A stretch of 64,000 nucleotides of DNA, taken from assembly GCF_016862315.1 (NCBI RefSeq), contig NZ_BOMS01000041.1, positions 23,317 through 87,316 of the forward strand, written 5' to 3'. Below the pieces are notes generated by a model. That model was not told where the DNA came from. It worked only from the letters and a program-made list of their open reading frames with translations, and made no database searches. The position numbers and the translations under genes were made by a program. The DNA comes from Actinoplanes palleronii. GTDB lineage: Bacteria > Actinomycetota > Actinomycetes > Mycobacteriales > Micromonosporaceae. Positions 24,327-38,240 of the stretch are shown one piece after another (position 1 is the first letter of the stretch; every line of letters begins with the position of its first letter).

Positions 24327-25043
24327 ATGTCGCACCGCAGCAAGGCGTTCCGCGCCGCCCTCGAGAAGATCGAGATCGACAAGCTCTACGAGCCCAAGGA
24401 CGCGGTCGCCCTCGCCAAGGAGACCAGCTCCGCGAAGTTCGACGCCACCGTTGAGGTCGCCATGCGCCTCGGTGTCGACCCGCGTAAGGCCGACCAGATG
24501 GTCCGCGGCACGGTCAACCTGCCGCACGGCACCGGCAAGACCGCCCGCGTCATCGTGTTCGCCCAGGGCGCGAAGGCCGAAGAGGCCGTCGCGGCCGGCG
24601 CTGACGAGGTCGGCACCGACGAGCTCGTCGCCCGGATCCAGGGTGGCTGGCTGGACTTCGACGCCGCGATCGCGACGCCGGACCAGATGGCCAAGATCGG
24701 CCGGATCGCCCGCATCCTCGGCCCGCGTGGCCTGATGCCGAACCCGAAGACCGGCACCGTCACCATGGACGTGACCAAGGCCGTCAACGAGATCAAGGGC
24801 GGCAAGATCACCTTCCGGGTGGACAAGCACTCGAACCTGCACCTGATCATCGGCAAGGCGTCGTTCACGGCCGAGCAGCTGGTCGACAACTACGCGTCGG
24901 TGCTCGAGGAGATCCTGCGGGCGAAGCCGTCCGCCGCCAAGGGCAAGTACCTCAAGAAGGTCACCGTCTCCACCACGACGGGCCCGGGCATCCAGATCGA
25001 CCCGCTCGTCGTGAAGAACCTGCGCGGCGAGAACCAGAACTGA
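24327..25043 (+). CDS. rplA: 50S ribosomal protein L1
   Basis: 238 aa, normal length. [20 protein letters not shown] and [14 protein letters not shown] are the L1 signatures for 23S rRNA and mRNA binding. ACAGGAG precedes the ATG by 7 nt. In other bacteria it is co-transcribed with and downstream of rplK, which is missing here. A strong terminator follows. Confidence 0.97.
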   Translation: MSHRSKAFRAALEKIEIDKLYEPKDAVALAKETSSAKFDATVEVAMRLGVDPRKADQMVRGTVNLPHGTGKTARVIVFAQGAKAEEAVAAGADEVGTDELVARIQGGWLDFDAAIATPDQMAKIGRIARILGPRGLMPNPKTGTVTMDVTKAVNEIKGGKITFRVDKHSNLHLIIGKASFTAEQLVDNYASVLEEILRAKPSAAKGKYLKKVTVSTTTGPGIQIDPLVVKNLRGENQN

Positions 25044-25062
25044 TCGCCTGACTCGAACGTCG

Positions 25063-25093
25063 AAGCCCCCGGGGACATCCCCGGGGGCTTTTT
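25063..25093 (+). terminator. Rho-independent terminator after rplA
   Basis: AAGCCCCCGGGG-ACAT-CCCCGGGGGCTT followed by TTT. A 12-bp perfect stem, the best terminator in the window; the symmetrical A/T flanks allow it to work in both directions. Confidence 0.9.
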
Positions 25094-25111
25094 CGTGCCA
25101 AGCTTGCGGCC

Positions 25112-25915
25112 ATGCTTTTCGACGGTGTCTGGTTCCGGTACGCCCGCCGTGCCCCGTGGGCGCTGCGCGAAGCCGCCGCGACGGTCGAGCCCGGCCAGAC
25201 CGTGGTGGTGCTCGGCGCGAACGGTGCCGGCAAGTCCACCCTGCTGCAGCTGGCGGCCGGTGTGCTGCGCCCGGTTCGCGGCACCGTCCGGAACCGTCCG
25301 GCGGTGGTCGGCTGGGTCCCGGAGCGTTTCCCGGCCGATCAGCCGTTCACCGCGATCGGCTATCTGCGCGCGATGGCCGGGCTGCGCCACGCCCCGGCGA
25401 CGGCTGCCGCGCACTGGGTGGACCGTCTCGGCCTGACCCCGCACGCCGACACCCCGCTGAACGCGCTGTCCAAGGGCACCGCGCAGAAGGTCGGCCTGGC
25501 CCAGGCCCTGCTGGTCCGGCCTGGCCTGCTGGTGCTCGACGAGCCGTGGGAGGGTCTGGACGCCCAGGCCCGCACGCTGGTTCCGGAGATCGTCGCCGAG
25601 GTCACCGCGGCCGGCGGTGCGGTCCTGGTCAGCGACCACCGCGGCGAGATCACCGGGCTGCCGGACACCACCCACTGGACGGTTGCGGCCGGCGCGCTGC
25701 ACCTCGGGTCCGCTCCGCCACCGGTGGCCGCTCCGCCGCCGGATCGCCGCCCGGCCGGGCCCGACGAGGTGGTGGTCGAGATCGCGGTGCCGCGCACGGA
25801 AGCCGACGCGACGGTGGTCCAGCTGATCGCTTCCGGTCACCGGATTCTGCGGGTCCGGGAGCCCGATGGGGTACGCCCGGAGCGACTGACCGCTCACCAG
25901 GAGGAAGCTCGATGA
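25112..25915 (+). CDS. ABC transporter ATP-binding protein
   Basis: 267 aa. Walker A GANGAGKST (residues 35-43), signature LSKGTAQ (from 119, instead of LSGGQ), Walker B LLVLDEP with D143/E144 and the switch His in VLVSDHRGE. Residues after about 205 form a Pro-rich linker and a small C-terminal domain. It resembles CcmA/NatA-type exporter ATPases. The stop overlaps the permease ATG (ATGA). Substrate unknown; no linked substrate genes. Confidence 0.88.
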   Translation: MLFDGVWFRYARRAPWALREAAATVEPGQTVVVLGANGAGKSTLLQLAAGVLRPVRGTVRNRPAVVGWVPERFPADQPFTAIGYLRAMAGLRHAPATAAAHWVDRLGLTPHADTPLNALSKGTAQKVGLAQALLVRPGLLVLDEPWEGLDAQARTLVPEIVAEVTAAGGAVLVSDHRGEITGLPDTTHWTVAAGALHLGSAPPPVAAPPPDRRPAGPDEVVVEIAVPRTEADATVVQLIASGHRILRVREPDGVRPERLTAHQEEAR

Positions 25916-26607
25916 TCGCGCTGGTCCGGATGCGGCTCGCCGGGTTCTGGCACGGCGGCCGGGTGCTGGCCCCGCTGATCACCGTGCTCGCCGTGCTCGG
26001 TGTCATCCACGGCGGGGGACCGGCGCCGGCCGCGTCCGCCTACGGCTATTCCGCCGCGGCGCTCTTCCCGGTGCTGGCCTGGCTGACCAAGGTGGTCCTG
26101 GACACCGAGCCGGACGTCCAGCGCCGCCTGGCCCGGCTGTCGGTCGGCCCGGTACGCGAGGGTGTGGCCGGTCTGCTGGCCGCCGTGACGGCCGGCGCCG
26201 CGGTCTGCGCCGTCGCCATGCTCGCCCCGCTGCCGTTCCACGCCGTCCGTGGACCGGAGGCCGGCTCCGGCGAACCGTCCCTGCCGGTCGGGGTCCTGCT
26301 GGGTGTGCTCGCTCACTTGCTGTCGCTGGCCGCCGCGGTGGCGCTGGGCGCGCTGTCCGGCCGGGCGGTCACCCGCCGGGTGCTGCCGGGCGTCGCGGTC
26401 CTGGCCACCGGCTCGGTGCTGGCGATCGTGCTGGGTCTGACCGGGTCGGTCGCCCCGTGGCTGGTCCCGCCGGTGATGGCCACCGCACGGGCGCTCAACG
26501 ACACCGCCCCGTCGGCGGGGGAGCTGGGCGTGCTGGCCGGCTGGTGTCTCGCCTGGTGCTCGGTCGCCCTGATCGCGTACGCGCGCCTGCGCCGGGCCCG
26601 CGCCTGA
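25912..26607 (+). CDS. ABC transporter membrane protein
   Basis: 231 aa, six hydrophobic segments starting RMRLAGFWHGGRVLAPLITV. No binding-protein gene is adjacent, so this with the preceding ATPase forms a simple ABC-2-like exporter. I cannot place it in a named family. The pair sits between rplA and rplJ, which are adjacent in many bacteria. Confidence 0.78.
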   Translation: MIALVRMRLAGFWHGGRVLAPLITVLAVLGVIHGGGPAPAASAYGYSAAALFPVLAWLTKVVLDTEPDVQRRLARLSVGPVREGVAGLLAAVTAGAAVCAVAMLAPLPFHAVRGPEAGSGEPSLPVGVLLGVLAHLLSLAAAVALGALSGRAVTRRVLPGVAVLATGSVLAIVLGLTGSVAPWLVPPVMATARALNDTAPSAGELGVLAGWCLAWCSVALIAYARLRRARA

Positions 26608-26635
26608 TCGTGCTCAGGTCGTACCGGAAAGGGAT

Positions 26636-26665
26636 TTGGAATTTTGTCGGTGTGCCGCGTACTGT
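26636..26665 (+). promoter_or_regulatory. Likely rplJL promoter
   Basis: TTGGAA, 18-bp spacer, TACTGT. It would give a leader of about 220 nt before rplJ. Confidence 0.5.
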
Positions 26666-26671
26666 TCCTCG

Positions 26672-26893
26672 TGAAGTTCCACCCATAGACCGCTGGTCGC
26701 CGCAGTGACCGTCGTGAGACGGACATCGCGGCCGAAGGTCCCGCAACAAACGGGCGACCTGTGCAGGGCGGACGGTTCGTGATTCTGCGGCATGCCTCGG
26801 CGTGCCGGACTCCGCCCCGTGCCCCTGCACCGGGGCGTTTTGCTTGTTCGGACCCTCTCGACCAGTGGCAATAGCACTGAGGAGAGGAGGGAC
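26672..26893 (+). promoter_or_regulatory. Structured rplJ leader (L10 leader type)
   Basis: Long, GC-rich untranslated leader before rplJ. It ends in an attenuator-like hairpin, GCCCCGTGC (26814-26822) against GCACCGGGGC (26827-26836), followed by GTTTT, then a free stretch and AGGAGAGGAGGG before the ATG. L10-(L12)4 represses rplJL by binding such leaders; the K-turn receptor itself I cannot align by eye. Confidence 0.55.
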
Positions 26894-27442
26894 ATGGCGG
26901 ACAAGCCGGTCCGGGCCGACAAGGCCACGGCCGTCGCCGAGCTGACGGACAATTTCCGTGACTCCGCGGCCACCGTGTTGACCGAATACCGGGGCCTCAC
27001 CGTGAAGCAGCTCACTGAGCTGCGGCGGTCGCTCGGCCAGCAGGCCAAGTACTCCGTTGCCAAGAACACGCTCGCGAAGCGTGCGGCTGGCGACGCGGGC
27101 ATCGAGGGCCTCGACACGCTGTTCACCGGTCCTACCGCGCTCGCCTTCGTGAAGGGTGACGTGGTTGACGCGGCCAAGGTGCTTCGCGCCTTCGCCAAGG
27201 CCAACCCCGTCCTGGTCATCAAGGGCGGCGTCTTCGAGGGTAAGGCCATCTCGGCCGAGGACGTCAACAAGCTTGCCGACCTCGAGTCCCGTGAGGTGCT
27301 GCTGGCCAAGCTGGCCGGCGCCATGAAGGGCAACCTGAGCAAGGCCGCGGCCACGTTCCAGGCTCCGCTCTCCCAGGCCGTGCGCCTGGTGGACGCCCTG
27401 CGTGACAAGCGTGAGAAGGACGGTTCCGCCGAGGCCGCTTGA
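26894..27442 (+). CDS. rplJ: 50S ribosomal protein L10
   Basis: 182 aa. [20 protein letters not shown] is the conserved rRNA-binding region and the C-terminal helix binds L7/L12 dimers. ATG with a strong GGAGAGGAGGG ribosome site. First gene of the rplJL unit; ends with an Ala/Glu tail. Confidence 0.96.
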   Translation: MADKPVRADKATAVAELTDNFRDSAATVLTEYRGLTVKQLTELRRSLGQQAKYSVAKNTLAKRAAGDAGIEGLDTLFTGPTALAFVKGDVVDAAKVLRAFAKANPVLVIKGGVFEGKAISAEDVNKLADLESREVLLAKLAGAMKGNLSKAAATFQAPLSQAVRLVDALRDKREKDGSAEAA

Positions 27443-27496
27443 TGGCCTCGCGAACCGAACACCGTTTACATCAGAAGCTAGGAAAGGTTGCCTGAT

Positions 27497-27874
27497 ATGG
27501 CGAAGCTCAGCACCGACGAGCTGCTCGACGCGTTCAAGGAAATGACCCTCATCGAGCTCTCCGAGTTCGTGAAGACGTTCGAAGATGTCTTCGACGTCAA
27601 GGCTGCCGTGGCTGTCGCCGCTGCCGGCCCGGCCGCCCCGGCTGCCGAGGCCGCTGTGGAGCAGGACTCCTTCGACGTTGTCCTCGAGGGCGACGGCGGC
27701 AAGAAGATCCAGGTCATCAAGGTCGTGCGTGAGCTGACCGGCCTGGGCCTCAAGGAGGCCAAGGACGCCGTCGAGGCCGCCCCCAAGGCGATCCTCGAGG
27801 GTGTTGCCAAGGACAAGGCCGAGGCCGCCAAGGCCAAGCTCGAGGCCGAGGGCGCCAAGGTCACCCTCAAGTGA
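27497..27874 (+). CDS. rplL: 50S ribosomal protein L7/L12
   Basis: 125 aa. The dimerisation N-domain ([20 protein letters not shown]), an Ala/Pro-rich hinge (about residues 38-52) and C-terminal factor-binding domain with [20 protein letters not shown]. The ATG with GGAAAGG 9 nt upstream is chosen over a TTG three codons earlier. Confidence 0.97.
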   Translation: MAKLSTDELLDAFKEMTLIELSEFVKTFEDVFDVKAAVAVAAAGPAAPAAEAAVEQDSFDVVLEGDGGKKIQVIKVVRELTGLGLKEAKDAVEAAPKAILEGVAKDKAEAAKAKLEAEGAKVTLK

Positions 27875-27900
27875 TCTAACGCTCCAGAGCGTTGTTCGTC

Positions 27901-27933
27901 GATGGCGGAGGCCCGTTTCGGGTCTTCGCCATC
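27901..27933 (+). terminator. Terminator hairpin after rplL
   Basis: GATGGCGGAGGCCCG pairs along its whole length (two G-U) with CGGGTCTTCGCCATC around a TTT loop. GGTGTTT follows, so the T-tract is short. The remaining interval to rpoB (about 27934-28477) holds the rpoB promoter and leader and no gene I can support. Confidence 0.75.
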
Positions 27934-28304
27934 GGTGTTTCCGGCCGGTGTCCGCACTGGTCAGTGCGACCCCGGTGAGCGCGTTACGGCTGCTCCGACA
28001 AAGGCTGCCAAAGCTGGCGATCCATGCGTTAAGGTCCTCTGGGTGCGCCGGCCGGACGACCGGTCCGGCCCGACCCGCGGCACAGCCCTTGACTGTGTGT
28101 CCGCTGACAGGCACGCTGATGGCAGCAAGTTTCCGCGCTTGCGACAGCCAGACCGTGGGTAATCGGATTTCTACCGGTGACCCACTGACCGGCACCCGAG
28201 GAAGAGTCGCCGCGTTTCCAGAGCGACCCCGGCCACGGCGTTGACCATGAAGTGCCAGGTCAGCGGCGTCGGGGACACGTTCCGCAGGACACTTCGGGTG
28301 TGGG

Positions 28305-28333
28305 CTGGACAGCGGTTAGCCAAGCGGCTACAC
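28305..28333 (+). promoter_or_regulatory. rpoBC promoter
   Basis: TGGACA, 17 bp, TACACT, followed by GCTAGTTTGCGCTGCC, a context I recall as conserved before rpoB in actinobacteria. The leader would be about 138 nt. Confidence 0.65.
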
Positions 28334-28477
28334 TGCTAGTTTGCGCTGCCTTCTGTCTTGACGCCTGTCCTGATATCCACGTCTGTGGATTTCGATGGGT
28401 GTCTTTTGGAGTGCACGCAGACCAGTTGCATCAGCAACTCAGCCGCATAGCAGCACCGGTCCTCGGAAGGACGCATC

Positions 28478-31918
<3,441 letters not shown>

Positions 31919-32021
31919 CGGAGAGCGTCCCCGGTAGGCATCGACGCGAGTCGGTAGCGACCGGGGACGCCCCCGCCGGCCTGGAATTCACCCGAGCAAC
32001 GAAACACGAGGGATAGTCCAA

Positions 32022-35000
32022 GTGCTCGACGTCAACTTCTTCGACGAGTTGCGCATCGGCCTGGCTACCGCTGACGACATCCGGCAGTGGTCGCACGGCG
32101 AGGTCAAGAAGCCCGAGACGATCAACTACCGCACCCTCAAGCCCGAGAAGGACGGACTCTTCTGCGAGAAGATCTTCGGTCCGCAGCGGGACTGGGAGTG
32201 CTACTGCGGTAAGTACAAGCGTGTCCGGTTCAAGGGCATCATCTGTGAGCGCTGCGGCGTCGAGGTGACCCGCTCCAAGGTCCGGCGTGAGCGCATGGGC
32301 CACATCGAGCTGGCCGCCTCGGTCACGCACATCTGGTACTTCAAGGGTGTGCCGAGCCGTCTGGGCTACCTGCTCGACCTGGCGCCCAAGGACCTCGAGA
32401 AGATCATCTACTTCGCCTCGTACGTGATCACGAGCGTTGACGCCGAGTCGCGTCACCGTGACATGTCCACGATCGAGAACGAGATCTTCGCGGAGAAGCG
32501 GCAGTCCGAGAACAGCCGCGACTCCGAGATCGAGAAGCGCGCCGGCAAGCTGGAGCAGGACCTCGCCGAGCTCGAGGCCGAGGGTGCCAAGGCCGACGTG
32601 CGCCGCAAGGTCAAGGAAGCCGGCGAGCGCGAGATGCGCCAGATCCGGGACAAGGCGCAGCGCGAGATCGACCGCCTCGACGAGGTGCTCGACACGTTCC
32701 GCAAGCTCGACTCGAAGCAGCTGGTCACCGACGAGCTGCTCTACCGCGAGCTGCGGGACCGCTTCGGTGAGTACTTCACCGGTGGCATGGGCGCCGAGGC
32801 GATCAAGGCGCTGCTGCAGAACATGGACCTGGACGCCGAGGCGGAGAACCTTCGGGAGATCATCCGCACCGGTAAGGGCCAGCGGAAGATCCGGGCGCTC
32901 AAGCGGCTGAAGGTCGTCGCGGCGTTCCTGAACACCCGCAACTCCCCGCTCGGCATGGTGCTCGACTGCGTGCCGGTCATCCCGCCGGACCTGCGCCCGA
33001 TGGTGCAGCTCGACGGTGGCCGCTTCGCGACCTCGGACCTGAACGACCTGTACCGCCGGGTCATCAACCGCAACAACCGCCTCAAGCGACTGATCGACCT
33101 CGGTGCTCCCGAGATCATCGTCAACAACGAGAAGCGGATGCTGCAGGAGGCCGTCGACGCGCTGTTCGACAACGGCCGTCGTGGCCGGCCGGTCACCGGT
33201 CCGGGTAACCGCCCGCTGAAGTCGCTCTCCGACATGCTGAAGGGCAAGCAGGGCCGGTTCCGTCAGAACCTGCTCGGCAAGCGCGTCGACTACTCCGGCC
33301 GTTCGGTCATCGTCGTCGGCCCGCGGCTCAAGCTGCACCAGTGCGGTCTGCCCAAGCAGATGGCCCTGGAGCTGTTCAAGCCGTTCGTGATGAAGCGCCT
33401 GGTCGACCTGAACCACGCACAGAACATCAAGTCCGCCAAGCGGATGGTCGAGCGTCAGCGCCCGGTCGTGTGGGACGTGCTGGAAGAGGTCATCAGCGAG
33501 CACCCGGTGCTGCTGAACCGTGCGCCGACCCTGCACCGCCTGGGCATCCAGGCGTTCGAACCGCAGCTGGTCGAGGGCAAGGCCATCCAGATCCACCCGC
33601 TCGTCTGTACCGCGTTCAACGCGGACTTCGACGGCGACCAGATGGCAGTCCACGTGCCGCTGTCGTCCGAGGCGCAGGCCGAGGCCCGGATCCTGATGCT
33701 GTCCTCGAACAACATCCTCAAGCCGGCCGACGGCAAGCCGGTCACCATGCCCACCCAGGACATGGTCATCGGCCTGTACTACCTGACGCACCTCACCAAG
33801 GGCGCGAAGGGCGAAGGCCGGGTCTTCAGCTCCGACGCCGAGGCGCGGATGGCGTTCGACAACGGCGAGCTGCACCTGCAGGCCAAGGTCAAGATCCGTC
33901 TCCACGACGTGATCGGGGTCGACAACGGCGCCAAGGCCGAGCCGGCCGTGGCTCCGGAGGGCTGGGTCGAGGGCGAGAAGCTGCTCGTCGAGACCACGCT
34001 CGGCCGAGTGATCTTCAACGAGACGCTGCCCCCGGGCTACCGCTTCGTGAACTACGAGATCCGCAAGGGCCAGCTGTCGGCGATCGTCAACGACCTCGCC
34101 GAGCGCTTCCCCAAGGTCGCGCTGGCCGCGACCCTGGACGCGCTCAAGGAGGCCGGCTTCCACTGGGCCACCTGGTCCGGTGTGACGATCGGTATGGGCG
34201 ACGTCATCGCGCCGCCGCGCAAGCCGGAGATCCTCGCCAAGTACCAGGCCGAGGCCGACCGGATCGACAAGCAGTACCAGCGTGGTCTGATGACCGCCGA
34301 GGAACGTCGCGGCGAGCTCATCGAGATCTGGACCAAGGCGACGAACGAGATCTCCAAGGAGATGGAGTCCGCGCTGCCGCAGGAGAACCCGCTCTGGGTC
34401 ATGATCAACTCCGGCGCTCGCGGTAACCTCCTCCAGCTCCGGCAGATCGCCGCGATCCGTGGTCTGGTGGCCAACCCCAAGGGCGAGATCATCCCGCGCC
34501 CGATCACCTCGTCGTACCGCGAGGGTCTGACCGTTCTGGAGTACTTCATCTCCACGCACGGTGCCCGTAAGGGCCTGGCGGACACCGCCCTGCGTACCGC
34601 CGACTCGGGTTACCTGACCCGTCGTCTGGTGGACGTCTCGCAGGACGTCATCATCCGCGAGGAGGACTGCGGCACCGACCGCGCGATTCCGATGCAGGTG
34701 GGCGAGCGGGAGCCGGACGGCACCCTGGTCGTGCACGTGCACGCCGAGACCGGTGTGCACGCCCGGACCCTGGCCGACAACATCGACGACCCGGCGGGCA
34801 ACCGTGTGGTGTCGCGTGGTGACGACCTCAACTCGATCATGGTGGACGCGCTCGTCGCGGCCGGCGTCGAGATCGTCCGGGTGCGCAGCGTCCTGACCTG
34901 TGAGTCGAAGCTGGGCGTCTGCGCGGCCTGCTACGGCCGGTCGCTGCCGACCGGCAAGGCGGTCGACATCGGCGAGGCGGTCGGCATCATCGCGGCCCAG

Positions 35001-35912
35001 TCGATCGGTGAGCCCGGTACCCAGCTGACGATGCGTACCTTCCACACCGGTGGTGTCGCGGGTGAGGACATCACCCAGGGTCTGCCGCGTGTTCAGGAAA
35101 TCTTCGAGGCCCGCGTGCCGAAGGGTAAGGCGCCCATCGCCGACACCCCGGGACGCGTGCGCATCGAGGACGGCGAGCGCTCGCGGAAGATCATCGTGGT
35201 GCCGGACGACGGCAGCGAGGAGATCGTGTACGACAAGATCTCCAAGCGCGTCAAGCTGCGCATCCCGGACGGCGGCCACGTCGGCGTCGGCGAGAAGCTC
35301 ACCGAGGGCACCATCGACCCGCACGAGCTGCTGCGCATCATGGGCCCGCGCGCGGTCCAGGTCCACCTGACCAGTGAGGTCCAGGAGGTCTACCGCTCGC
35401 AGGGTGTGCTGATCCACGACAAGCACATCGAGATCATCATTCGCCAGATGCTCAAGCGCGTGACGGTCATCGACTCCGGTGCGACCGAGTTCCTGCCGGG
35501 CATCCTGGTGGACCGGGCGCTCTTCGAGTCGGAGAACCGCCGGCTCGTGGGCGAGGGTGGCGAGCCCGCCGCCGGTCGTCCGGTGCTGATGGGTATCACC
35601 AAGGCCTCGCTGGCGACCGACTCCTGGCTCTCGGCGGCCTCCTTCCAGGAGACCACCCGGGTGCTCACCGACGCTGCGATCAACTCGCGCAGCGACTCGC
35701 TGGTGGGCCTCAAGGAGAACGTCATCATCGGCAAGCTCATCCCGGCCGGTACCGGTATCTCCAAGTACCGGAACATCCGGGTCGAGCCGACCGAGGAGGC
35801 CAAGGCGAAGGTGTACTCGATGACCGGGTACCCGGAGACCGACTACGGCTTCGGGCCGGCCAGCGGCCAGGCAGTTCCGCTGGACGACTTCGACTTCGGG
35901 TCGTACCGCTGA
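32022..35912 (+). CDS. rpoC: DNA-directed RNA polymerase subunit beta'
   Basis: 1296 aa, GTG start. Zinc-ribbon [20 protein letters not shown] near residue 60-80; the catalytic Mg-binding loop [12 protein letters not shown] has Asp535, Asp537 and Asp539; second zinc site [13 protein letters not shown]. The insert around residues 140-240 is a charged coiled-coil-like region typical of actinobacteria. Ends DDFDFGSYR. Confidence 0.98.
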   Translation: MLDVNFFDELRIGLATADDIRQWSHGEVKKPETINYRTLKPEKDGLFCEKIFGPQRDWECYCGKYKRVRFKGIICERCGVEVTRSKVRRERMGHIELAASVTHIWYFKGVPSRLGYLLDLAPKDLEKIIYFASYVITSVDAESRHRDMSTIENEIFAEKRQSENSRDSEIEKRAGKLEQDLAELEAEGAKADVRRKVKEAGEREMRQIRDKAQREIDRLDEVLDTFRKLDSKQLVTDELLYRELRDRFGEYFTGGMGAEAIKALLQNMDLDAEAENLREIIRTGKGQRKIRALKRLKVVAAFLNTRNSPLGMVLDCVPVIPPDLRPMVQLDGGRFATSDLNDLYRRVINRNNRLKRLIDLGAPEIIVNNEKRMLQEAVDALFDNGRRGRPVTGPGNRPLKSLSDMLKGKQGRFRQNLLGKRVDYSGRSVIVVGPRLKLHQCGLPKQMALELFKPFVMKRLVDLNHAQNIKSAKRMVERQRPVVWDVLEEVISEHPVLLNRAPTLHRLGIQAFEPQLVEGKAIQIHPLVCTAFNADFDGDQMAVHVPLSSEAQAEARILMLSSNNILKPADGKPVTMPTQDMVIGLYYLTHLTKGAKGEGRVFSSDAEARMAFDNGELHLQAKVKIRLHDVIGVDNGAKAEPAVAPEGWVEGEKLLVETTLGRVIFNETLPPGYRFVNYEIRKGQLSAIVNDLAERFPKVALAATLDALKEAGFHWATWSGVTIGMGDVIAPPRKPEILAKYQAEADRIDKQYQRGLMTAEERRGELIEIWTKATNEISKEMESALPQENPLWVMINSGARGNLLQLRQIAAIRGLVANPKGEIIPRPITSSYREGLTVLEYFISTHGARKGLADTALRTADSGYLTRRLVDVSQDVIIREEDCGTDRAIPMQVGEREPDGTLVVHVHAETGVHARTLADNIDDPAGNRVVSRGDDLNSIMVDALVAAGVEIVRVRSVLTCESKLGVCAACYGRSLPTGKAVDIGEAVGIIAAQSIGEPGTQLTMRTFHTGGVAGEDITQGLPRVQEIFEARVPKGKAPIADTPGRVRIEDGERSRKIIVVPDDGSEEIVYDKISKRVKLRIPDGGHVGVGEKLTEGTIDPHELLRIMGPRAVQVHLTSEVQEVYRSQGVLIHDKHIEIIIRQMLKRVTVIDSGATEFLPGILVDRALFESENRRLVGEGGEPAAGRPVLMGITKASLATDSWLSAASFQETTRVLTDAAINSRSDSLVGLKENVIIGKLIPAGTGISKYRNIRVEPTEEAKAKVYSMTGYPETDYGFGPASGQAVPLDDFDFGSYR

Positions 35913-35939
35913 CGGTCGTACGGTAATCGTTTGTTCCGC

Positions 35940-35973
35940 CTGGGGCGGTCGCGCAACAGCGCGGCCGCCCCAG
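35940..35973 (+). terminator. Hairpin after rpoC
   Basis: CTGGGGCGG (35940-35948) and CCGCCCCAG (35965-35973), extended inward by TCGCG/CGCGG to about 14 bp with loop CAACAG. No T-tract. Confidence 0.6.
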
Positions 35974-35994
35974 CGGCGCTTCTAGGATGTACGG

Positions 35995-36339
35995 GTGACC
36001 GTTCACGCCGTGCAAACCCGCCACCCGCTGGACCCGGAGCCGGCGCCGTCGACGAAGGCCCGCGCGGTCTTCGTGCTCGGCCTGATCGGGCTGCTGACCG
36101 GCCCGATGGTCGGCGGCGTGATTCCGGCCACGATCGCGTTACTTCTGGCCCGGCAGACCGCCAGGGAGGCGTACGCGGCCGGCGGCTACCTGACCGGTGG
36201 CCGTTGGATCCGCCGCGGCCGCACGCTCGCCTGGATCGGGCTGGTGCTGGCGCTGACCGCGCTGGTGGTGGCCGCCATCGCCGGCCTGCTGCACCTGGCG
36301 ACCGCGCCCGGGCCGAACCTGGCACCCGGCACCGACTGA
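35995..36339 (+). CDS. Small two-helix membrane protein
   Basis: 114 aa. A Pro-rich N-terminus (DPEPAPSTKARA) precedes two membrane segments (about 24-47 and 77-98) separated by a basic loop (YLTGGRWIRRGRTLAW). The pattern resembles DUF4190-like actinobacterial proteins. GTG start; a -10-like TAGGAT ends 6 nt upstream, which suggests a leaderless message, although AGGA could also serve as a ribosome site. Function unknown. Confidence 0.72.
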   Translation: MTVHAVQTRHPLDPEPAPSTKARAVFVLGLIGLLTGPMVGGVIPATIALLLARQTAREAYAAGGYLTGGRWIRRGRTLAWIGLVLALTALVVAAIAGLLHLATAPGPNLAPGTD

Positions 36340-36419
36340 TCCCGCCCGCGGCCTTACACGCCCGCTGAGCGTCCCCGCCGGGGTGCGGGACGGCTCGTCC
36401 GGGTGACATGCTTCTGAAC

Positions 36420-36899
36420 ATGACGCAGCCCCCGGGGACCGCCGCGTACCCGCCGCCCCCGCCGTCCGGACCGCCGCCGTACTGGGCGTCGGTGAACCCC
36501 TCGGCCAGTGGCTGGGAGGTGGAGCGGATGGACGTCGTGGGCGGGACCGGGTTCGGGATGGTCCAGCTGCGTGTCGTGCCGATCACTTCCGGCCTGGCGA
36601 TCGGCGGTCTGACCGCCGGCATCGGCGCCATCCTGGTGTCGGTCCTGGTCATCTGCTTCGGTGTCGGCGGCGCGGGCGCCTGGGTCGCCGGCGCGTTCAC
36701 GCTGCTCGGTGTGCTCGCCGGTGGGGGAGCGGTGACCGCATCGCTGATCGCGAAGCGGCAGATCAGGCGCTCCGGAGCGCCGGGCCGGGTACGGTTCACC
36801 GGTTCCGGGCTGGCCACCGCCGGCATCGCCTGCGGGAGCGCCGGCGCGGGAATATCGCTGCTGGCGTTGGTGCTGGGCTTTGTGGTAGAGGGCTCCTGA
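36420..36899 (+). CDS. DUF4190-like membrane protein
   Basis: 159 aa. Pro-rich cytosolic N-terminus (YPPPPPSGPPPYWASV), then three hydrophobic segments (about 57-80, 83-108, 130-155) with SGLAIGGLTAGIGAILVSVL resembling DUF4190. Same architecture as the preceding gene, so possibly related. An ATG at 36408 is an alternative start. Function unknown. The 36900-37000 stretch after it shows nothing definite. Confidence 0.72.
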   Translation: MTQPPGTAAYPPPPPSGPPPYWASVNPSASGWEVERMDVVGGTGFGMVQLRVVPITSGLAIGGLTAGIGAILVSVLVICFGVGGAGAWVAGAFTLLGVLAGGGAVTASLIAKRQIRRSGAPGRVRFTGSGLATAGIACGSAGAGISLLALVLGFVVEGS

Positions 36900-36999
36900 G
36901 AGCCTCGCGGGCGCGGATCCGGCACCGCGGCATGGCCACGCCGGGGCACCCGGTACACTGGTATACGGAGATGTCCATCGCGGGAGCTCGGGGCTCATT

Positions 37000-37028
37000 T
37001 TGACCTGGGTGCTCGGGGTGGGTACTCT
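37000..37028 (+). promoter_or_regulatory. rpsL operon promoter
   Basis: TTGACC, 17 bp, TACTCT: the best sigma-70-type match in the window. It would give a leader of about 275 nt. Confidence 0.7.
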
Positions 37029-37154
37029 TTCCCCTCGTGCCCGGGCTCGCCCGGGCAACTCGTGCGTGCACCCGAATCGGAACGTACGACGGGTATTGCC
37101 GCACGACGGGCTGGGTTCGGTGTGAACCCATGCTCGACCAAGACAACATCCGGT

Positions 37155-37236
37155 ACGCGTGAATCAATCACGCGTGGCGGGACCGTGAGCCGGACGACAC
37201 GCCCGACCGCGGGTGCGGGACACTCCCACCAGGGAG
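37155..37236 (+). promoter_or_regulatory. Structured rpsL leader with GACACGCCCGACC box
   Basis: ACGCGTGA (37155) and TCACGCGT (37168) form a perfect 8-bp hairpin; the box GACACGCCCGACC is at 37196-37208; CTCCC/GGGAG (37223-37236) forms a small hairpin. The box ends 101 nt before rpsL. The same 13-mer occurs before rpsJ and infA. Confidence 0.6.
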
Positions 37237-37309
37237 AGTCGCCGCACACAGGCAGAACACTCGGTGCGGCCGTATTACAGGAAGCGGCCGAAGGGAGCGG
37301 AGAAACCCG

Positions 37310-37684
37310 GTGCCCACGATCCAGCAGCTGGTCCGAAAGGGCCGCCAGGCGAAGACGACCAAGACGAAGACGCCGGCACTGAAGGGAAGCCCTCAGCGGC
37401 GCGGCGTGTGTACCCGCGTGTACACCACCACCCCCAAGAAGCCGAACTCTGCGCTGCGCAAGGTCGCTCGCGTGAAGCTGAGCAGCCAGATCGAGGTCAC
37501 GGCGTACATCCCGGGCGTCGGCCACAACCTGCAGGAGCACTCCATCGTGCTCGTGCGCGGCGGCCGTGTTAAGGACCTCCCGGGCGTCCGCTACAAGATC
37601 GTCCGCGGTTCGCTGGACACCCAGGGTGTCCGCAACCGCAAGCAGGCCCGCAGCCGTTACGGCGCGAAGAAGGAGAAGAGCTGA
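37310..37684 (+). CDS. rpsL: 30S ribosomal protein S12
   Basis: 124 aa, GTG start. Decoding-site segments [17 protein letters not shown] and [13 protein letters not shown] carry wild-type Lys43 and Lys88, so no streptomycin-resistance substitution is visible. First gene of the str operon. Confidence 0.98.
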   Translation: MPTIQQLVRKGRQAKTTKTKTPALKGSPQRRGVCTRVYTTTPKKPNSALRKVARVKLSSQIEVTAYIPGVGHNLQEHSIVLVRGGRVKDLPGVRYKIVRGSLDTQGVRNRKQARSRYGAKKEKS

Positions 37685-37685
37685 C

Positions 37686-38156
37686 ATGCCGCGTAAGGGC
37701 CCCGCTCCGCGCCACCCTCTGGTCGCTGACCCGGTTTACAACTCGCCGCTGGTGACCCAGCTGGTGAACAAGATCCTGGTCGGCGGCAAGCGTTCGCTGG
37801 CCGAGCGCATCGTGTACGCCGCCCTCGAGGGTGCCCGTGAGAAGAGCGGCACCGACCCGGTGGTCATCCTCAAGCGAGCGATGGACAACGTGAAGCCGAC
37901 CCTCGAGGTCCGCAGCCGCCGCGTTGGTGGCGCGACCTACCAGGTGCCGATCGAGGTGCGCACCCCGCGCCAGACGACCCTGGGCCTGCGCTGGCTGGTT
38001 CAGTACTCCAAGGTCCGCCGCGAGAAGACCATGATCGAGCGGCTGCAGAACGAGCTGCTTGACGCCAGCAACGGCCTCGGTGCCGCTGTGAAGCGTCGCG
38101 AGGACACTCACAAGATGGCGGAGTCCAACAAGGCCTTCGCGCACTACCGCTGGTAA
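37686..38156 (+). CDS. rpsG: 30S ribosomal protein S7
   Basis: 156 aa, standard length. [20 protein letters not shown] at the start and [20 protein letters not shown] at the end are characteristic. ATG one base after the rpsL stop; primary 16S 3'-domain binder and, in other bacteria, the str-operon autorepressor. Confidence 0.98.
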   Translation: MPRKGPAPRHPLVADPVYNSPLVTQLVNKILVGGKRSLAERIVYAALEGAREKSGTDPVVILKRAMDNVKPTLEVRSRRVGGATYQVPIEVRTPRQTTLGLRWLVQYSKVRREKTMIERLQNELLDASNGLGAAVKRREDTHKMAESNKAFAHYRW

Positions 38157-38240
38157 GACCCTGCTGCGGGCCCGGCAACCGCCGGGCCACGGCATTCGTA
38201 CCGGTCCACGAGACGACGACGAAGAAAAGTAGGGATGGAA

